Assembly: GCF_009834915.1 (NCBI RefSeq)
Contig: NZ_WVHS01000001.1
Location: 744,001 to 808,000, forward strand
Direction: 5' to 3'
DNA length: 64,000 bases
DNA from: Hufsiella ginkgonis
Lineage (GTDB): Bacteria > Bacteroidota > Bacteroidia > Sphingobacteriales > Sphingobacteriaceae
The translations under genes and the position numbers were made by a program. The notes under the pieces are model-generated. The model had not been told where the DNA came from. It saw only the letters and a list, made by a program, of their open reading frames with translations, and did no database searches. Within the stretch, counting starts at the first letter, position 1, and each line of letters opens with the position of its first letter. This document shows, in pieces, positions 61,665 to 64,000 of this stretch.

Positions 61665-62849
61665 ATGGAAGACAACGAAAATATAGAAGAACGTGATTTT
61701 CCGGTTGAAAACCAAACTAATGTGGATGACTTCAAACGGGCCTACGGCGAGGATTTTTCCAATGCTATTGACATAGATACTTGGCGTATCGGAGAAAATC
61801 TAGCGCAACTCTATCCTTTGATCGAGAAGGAACTAATTCAGGCAAAACAAGACGAGCAAAAGACCCGAAGCACCTTCCGTAGTACAATTTTTCCAAAAAT
61901 AAAGGAATTACAGCATGTTCCTGCGGCAGGGCTACATAAAATTCCTAGTGAAGATATTATTGAAAAGGTTCATGCTGGCTTTTTATTCAATGGAGCGGTA
62001 ACGGCCTGTGGTAGTGTAAGCGCTGTATATGATTCCTTACCTATTTCAATAACTCAGATTGGTGTTTGTTTAGTTTCCTATCAGGGCCAGCATGGCAGCT
62101 ATTCTCACCGGCTATTCAGAAGAGACCTCAGATTCAAGGGTGATGATCCGATAAAGGAAGCGGTTGATTTACTAGAAAGGAGAAGAAGAAGCGATAACGC
62201 AGAGGGAAAGACGCAAATGAGCGATCTCGCAATAAGAGGAATTCGTACTTACGCAGAGAGAGCTATCCTTTTAGAGCGAGCTCACTCAACTTGGCTTTTA
62301 GGGGCTGGTTCGCCCACTCCGTTTGAGCTAATGACTGGGTTTTGGGCAAGCCGAACGGAGATGAAAGATCGATCAATTGCGCTAATGAAGAAAATGATCT
62401 TGGAGCATAAGAGATTTGTTTATGTCCAAAGTAGTGATAGGAGTCTGGAGCTTAAGACCTTTGGTAATGCATTAAACCCCTACGAGTATGTGGTCATCGA
62501 TACCCTTGAAGACAGATTGAAGCATATGGTAGAAGTAGGCGGCACACGCAATACTTTTCGTGACTCATATCAAAATTTTGTTCAGGAAGTAGGGCCGAAG
62601 ATAGCGTTCGGACTGTATCGCGTGTCGAAGCTTTCATCCCCAAGAATCTTCTATTGCCACGTGGACCATATTTATACAGCAGCGCACATTGCCATGGCCG
62701 ACAGCGCTCTTCAAATGCATTTAGGCTCACCAATGCTGCTTGATCTGGCAGATAGCCTCTGTAAAACAGCATTTGGCAAAAGCGACTTTGTCGCATCAAT
62801 TGAGCAAGCATATGCGAAGGCAGAGGTGGTAGTTAATATTAACAAATAA
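61665..62849 (+). CDS. NurA-like nuclease partner of HerA
   Basis: 394 residues. FNGAVTACGSVSAVYDSLPIS (about 107-127), RTYAERAILLERAHSTW (about 190-206) and a C-terminal HVDHIYTAAHIAMADSALQMHL (about 335-356). NurA nucleases are encoded before herA in many bacteria and archaea, and the size and strand-rich core fit. The first Asp expected in the nuclease site is not clearly visible, and some catalytic residues may be changed. Gap to herA is 4 bases. Confidence 0.6.
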   Translation: MEDNENIEERDFPVENQTNVDDFKRAYGEDFSNAIDIDTWRIGENLAQLYPLIEKELIQAKQDEQKTRSTFRSTIFPKIKELQHVPAAGLHKIPSEDIIEKVHAGFLFNGAVTACGSVSAVYDSLPISITQIGVCLVSYQGQHGSYSHRLFRRDLRFKGDDPIKEAVDLLERRRRSDNAEGKTQMSDLAIRGIRTYAERAILLERAHSTWLLGAGSPTPFELMTGFWASRTEMKDRSIALMKKMILEHKRFVYVQSSDRSLELKTFGNALNPYEYVVIDTLEDRLKHMVEVGGTRNTFRDSYQNFVQEVGPKIAFGLYRVSKLSSPRIFYCHVDHIYTAAHIAMADSALQMHLGSPMLLDLADSLCKTAFGKSDFVASIEQAYAKAEVVVNINK

Positions 62850-62853
62850 GCTT

Positions 62854-64000
62854 ATGGAAGAATTGGAACAAGATCCCTCAGAACAAGATGTTATTATGAA
62901 CACGCTTAATGCGGAGATTGATAATAATGGGGGCCCCTGGGAAGAAGATGAAAATTGTAAGAACGCTGACGGCATGACTATGTTCGACTTGCCAGGAAGC
63001 CAGGATAATTTATTGACAATCCTCTTGCCCAAAAAGAACATTCGAAATATTGGCGCTCACTCACTTCTCGAAATACGTAGCAGAACAACTCAGAATGGCG
63101 GAGATGGTAGAATTTATAGAGGAATTGTTGTAGCCGGGCCGTTTCATGAGCCAGATGGAATTCGTGCTGATGCTCACATGATGGTCACCACAACAATTAA
63201 TGGTGCGATATTTATGCCTAATTTTCATGGGAAGGTTCAAGTCGAATTATTAGGAGAAATGGCAGGCGATGTAATGATGCCGCCACGATTCAGGCCATTG
63301 CCTAACAGTCCAGTGTTTGTTTTGAGTAAAGAGGAGACAGCAAAAGCATTAAAGGTTGATGCTGAGCCTGGAATAACGCTAGGTGTAGCGATTGGACATG
63401 ACGATATTGAAGTTAAAATTCCATCGGATAAAAAAACAGTCATCCCAAGACATATTGGCATCCTTGGTACGACTGGCGGAGGAAAATCCACTACTGTTTC
63501 TGGCTTAATGAGTCAATTTCAAAAGAAAGGTATTGCAACGATAGTCATAGATACAGAAGGTGAGTACACTCATATTGATAAACCAGCGTCCGATGAGAAA
63601 ATGAAAATGCTACTGAAAAGGCGCGGGCTGAAAACCGAAGAAGCGCTAATTACGGTCTATCACCTTATTAATCGAAAAACGAGGGCAGAGAAACCTACTC
63701 CTACTAAAGAGTTTACTCTCAGCTTTTCATCGTTATCGCCGTACGCGATAGCTGACTTACTAGGATTAACAGAGGCACAATATATTCGATTCTTCAAAAC
63801 ATATGATGCAGCAAAAAGAGTTTTAAGAGATTTGCAGCTCTTTCCGAAGAAAGGACAAGAGACACAAGCTCTAGAAATCGATGAATTCGATACTGGCTAC
63901 CCGCAAATTACCATTTCACTATTGACGGATGTTGCCGGCATGATGCTCGATTCGGTGTCTCAAGGAACAACGACCTCGATTGTCCGTAATGATTTTATAA
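62854..64000 (+). CDS. HerA-type ATPase, N-terminal part (cut by window end)
   Basis: From ATG 62854 the frame stays open to the window end. A HAS-barrel-like N-terminal domain is followed by Walker A at HIGILGTTGGGKSTT (about 205-219) and then AIVIDTEGEYTH, the FtsK-HerA signature. HerA is a hexameric DNA translocase that works with NurA. The C-terminal Walker B and arginine region lie outside. The operon may continue past 64 kb. Confidence 0.9.
   Translation, partial: MEELEQDPSEQDVIMNTLNAEIDNNGGPWEEDENCKNADGMTMFDLPGSQDNLLTILLPKKNIRNIGAHSLLEIRSRTTQNGGDGRIYRGIVVAGPFHEPDGIRADAHMMVTTTINGAIFMPNFHGKVQVELLGEMAGDVMMPPRFRPLPNSPVFVLSKEETAKALKVDAEPGITLGVAIGHDDIEVKIPSDKKTVIPRHIGILGTTGGGKSTTVSGLMSQFQKKGIATIVIDTEGEYTHIDKPASDEKMKMLLKRRGLKTEEALITVYHLINRKTRAEKPTPTKEFTLSFSSLSPYAIADLLGLTEAQYIRFFKTYDAAKRVLRDLQLFPKKGQETQALEIDEFDTGYPQITISLLTDVAGMMLDSVSQGTTTSIVRNDFI

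Overview
The window looks like a chromosomal segment of a member of the Bacteroidota, most likely a Chitinophagaceae-type or related gliding/soil genome. The signs are LytTR regulators, TPR histidine kinases with dispersed HisKA_3-type partners, many SPII lipoproteins, a DUF5655 protein, WG-repeat proteins, a Crp-type regulator of the Bacteroidota style, and at least one near-consensus Bacteroidota promoter (TTG, 16-base gap, TATCTTTG). No rRNA or intact tRNA gene was found, and no intact integrase or transposase.

Region 1 (1-8 kb) is backbone: a histidine kinase cut by the window edge, a seven-segment membrane protein, several small proteins of unknown role, a two-component pair (lipoprotein TPR kinase plus LuxR-type response regulator, overlapping by 8 bases), and two small exported proteins sharing a Cys/His domain. 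Region 2 (8.1-18.7 kb) is one tightly packed eight-gene operon: lipoprotein, small membrane protein, tubulin-like GTPase, SrfB-type actin-like giant protein, second actin/Hsp70-like protein with a proline-rich tail, two TerD proteins, and a membrane-anchored OmpA-type protein. It combines tubulin-like, actin-like, calcium-binding and peptidoglycan-binding parts and is a strong candidate for an undescribed envelope-linked system. Region 3 (18.7-23.4 kb) is ordinary backbone with SRPBCC, WG-repeat lipoprotein, DUF5655, beta-barrel and HEPN-like genes.

Region 4 (23.4-36.4 kb) is a defence-type island: a 175-base structured element, an XRE repressor with a 20-base palindromic operator, a membrane protein cassette between two 90-base direct repeats, HigBA, a complete type I restriction operon with an extra AAA ATPase, a Panacea toxin-antitoxin pair, and decayed Abi and DUF6934 genes. 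Region 5 (36.6-42.2 kb) is mixed backbone (DUF488, DUF6232, fatty acid hydroxylase, Crp-type regulator, beta-helix protein) with two gene relics. Region 6 (42.4-53.6 kb) is bracketed by diverged 200-base direct repeats. It holds a small-RNA candidate, a set of immunity-like and orphan genes, DUF2971, a Fic protein with an upstream 24-base tandem repeat, and an integrase remnant. Region 7 (53.6-56.0 kb) has two large nested inverted repeats, a VapC toxin whose antitoxin is frameshifted, an HTH protein and a LytTR regulator.

Region 8 (56.0-64 kb) opens with a second copy of the structured element, again between a gene for the same small helical protein on the minus strand and an XRE gene on the plus strand. 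It continues with a HipA-like/DUF3037 pair and a compact operon of DNA methyltransferase, sigma-like protein, small protein, ImmA-type protease, NurA-like protein and HerA ATPase that runs off the window end.

The two observations I rate highest are (a) the paired structured element: about 180 bases, several helices supported by compensatory base changes between the two copies, always in the same gene setting at the left edge of defence cargo; and (b) the two multi-gene systems, the tubulin/SrfB/TerD operon and the methyltransferase-sigma-ImmA-NurA-HerA operon.
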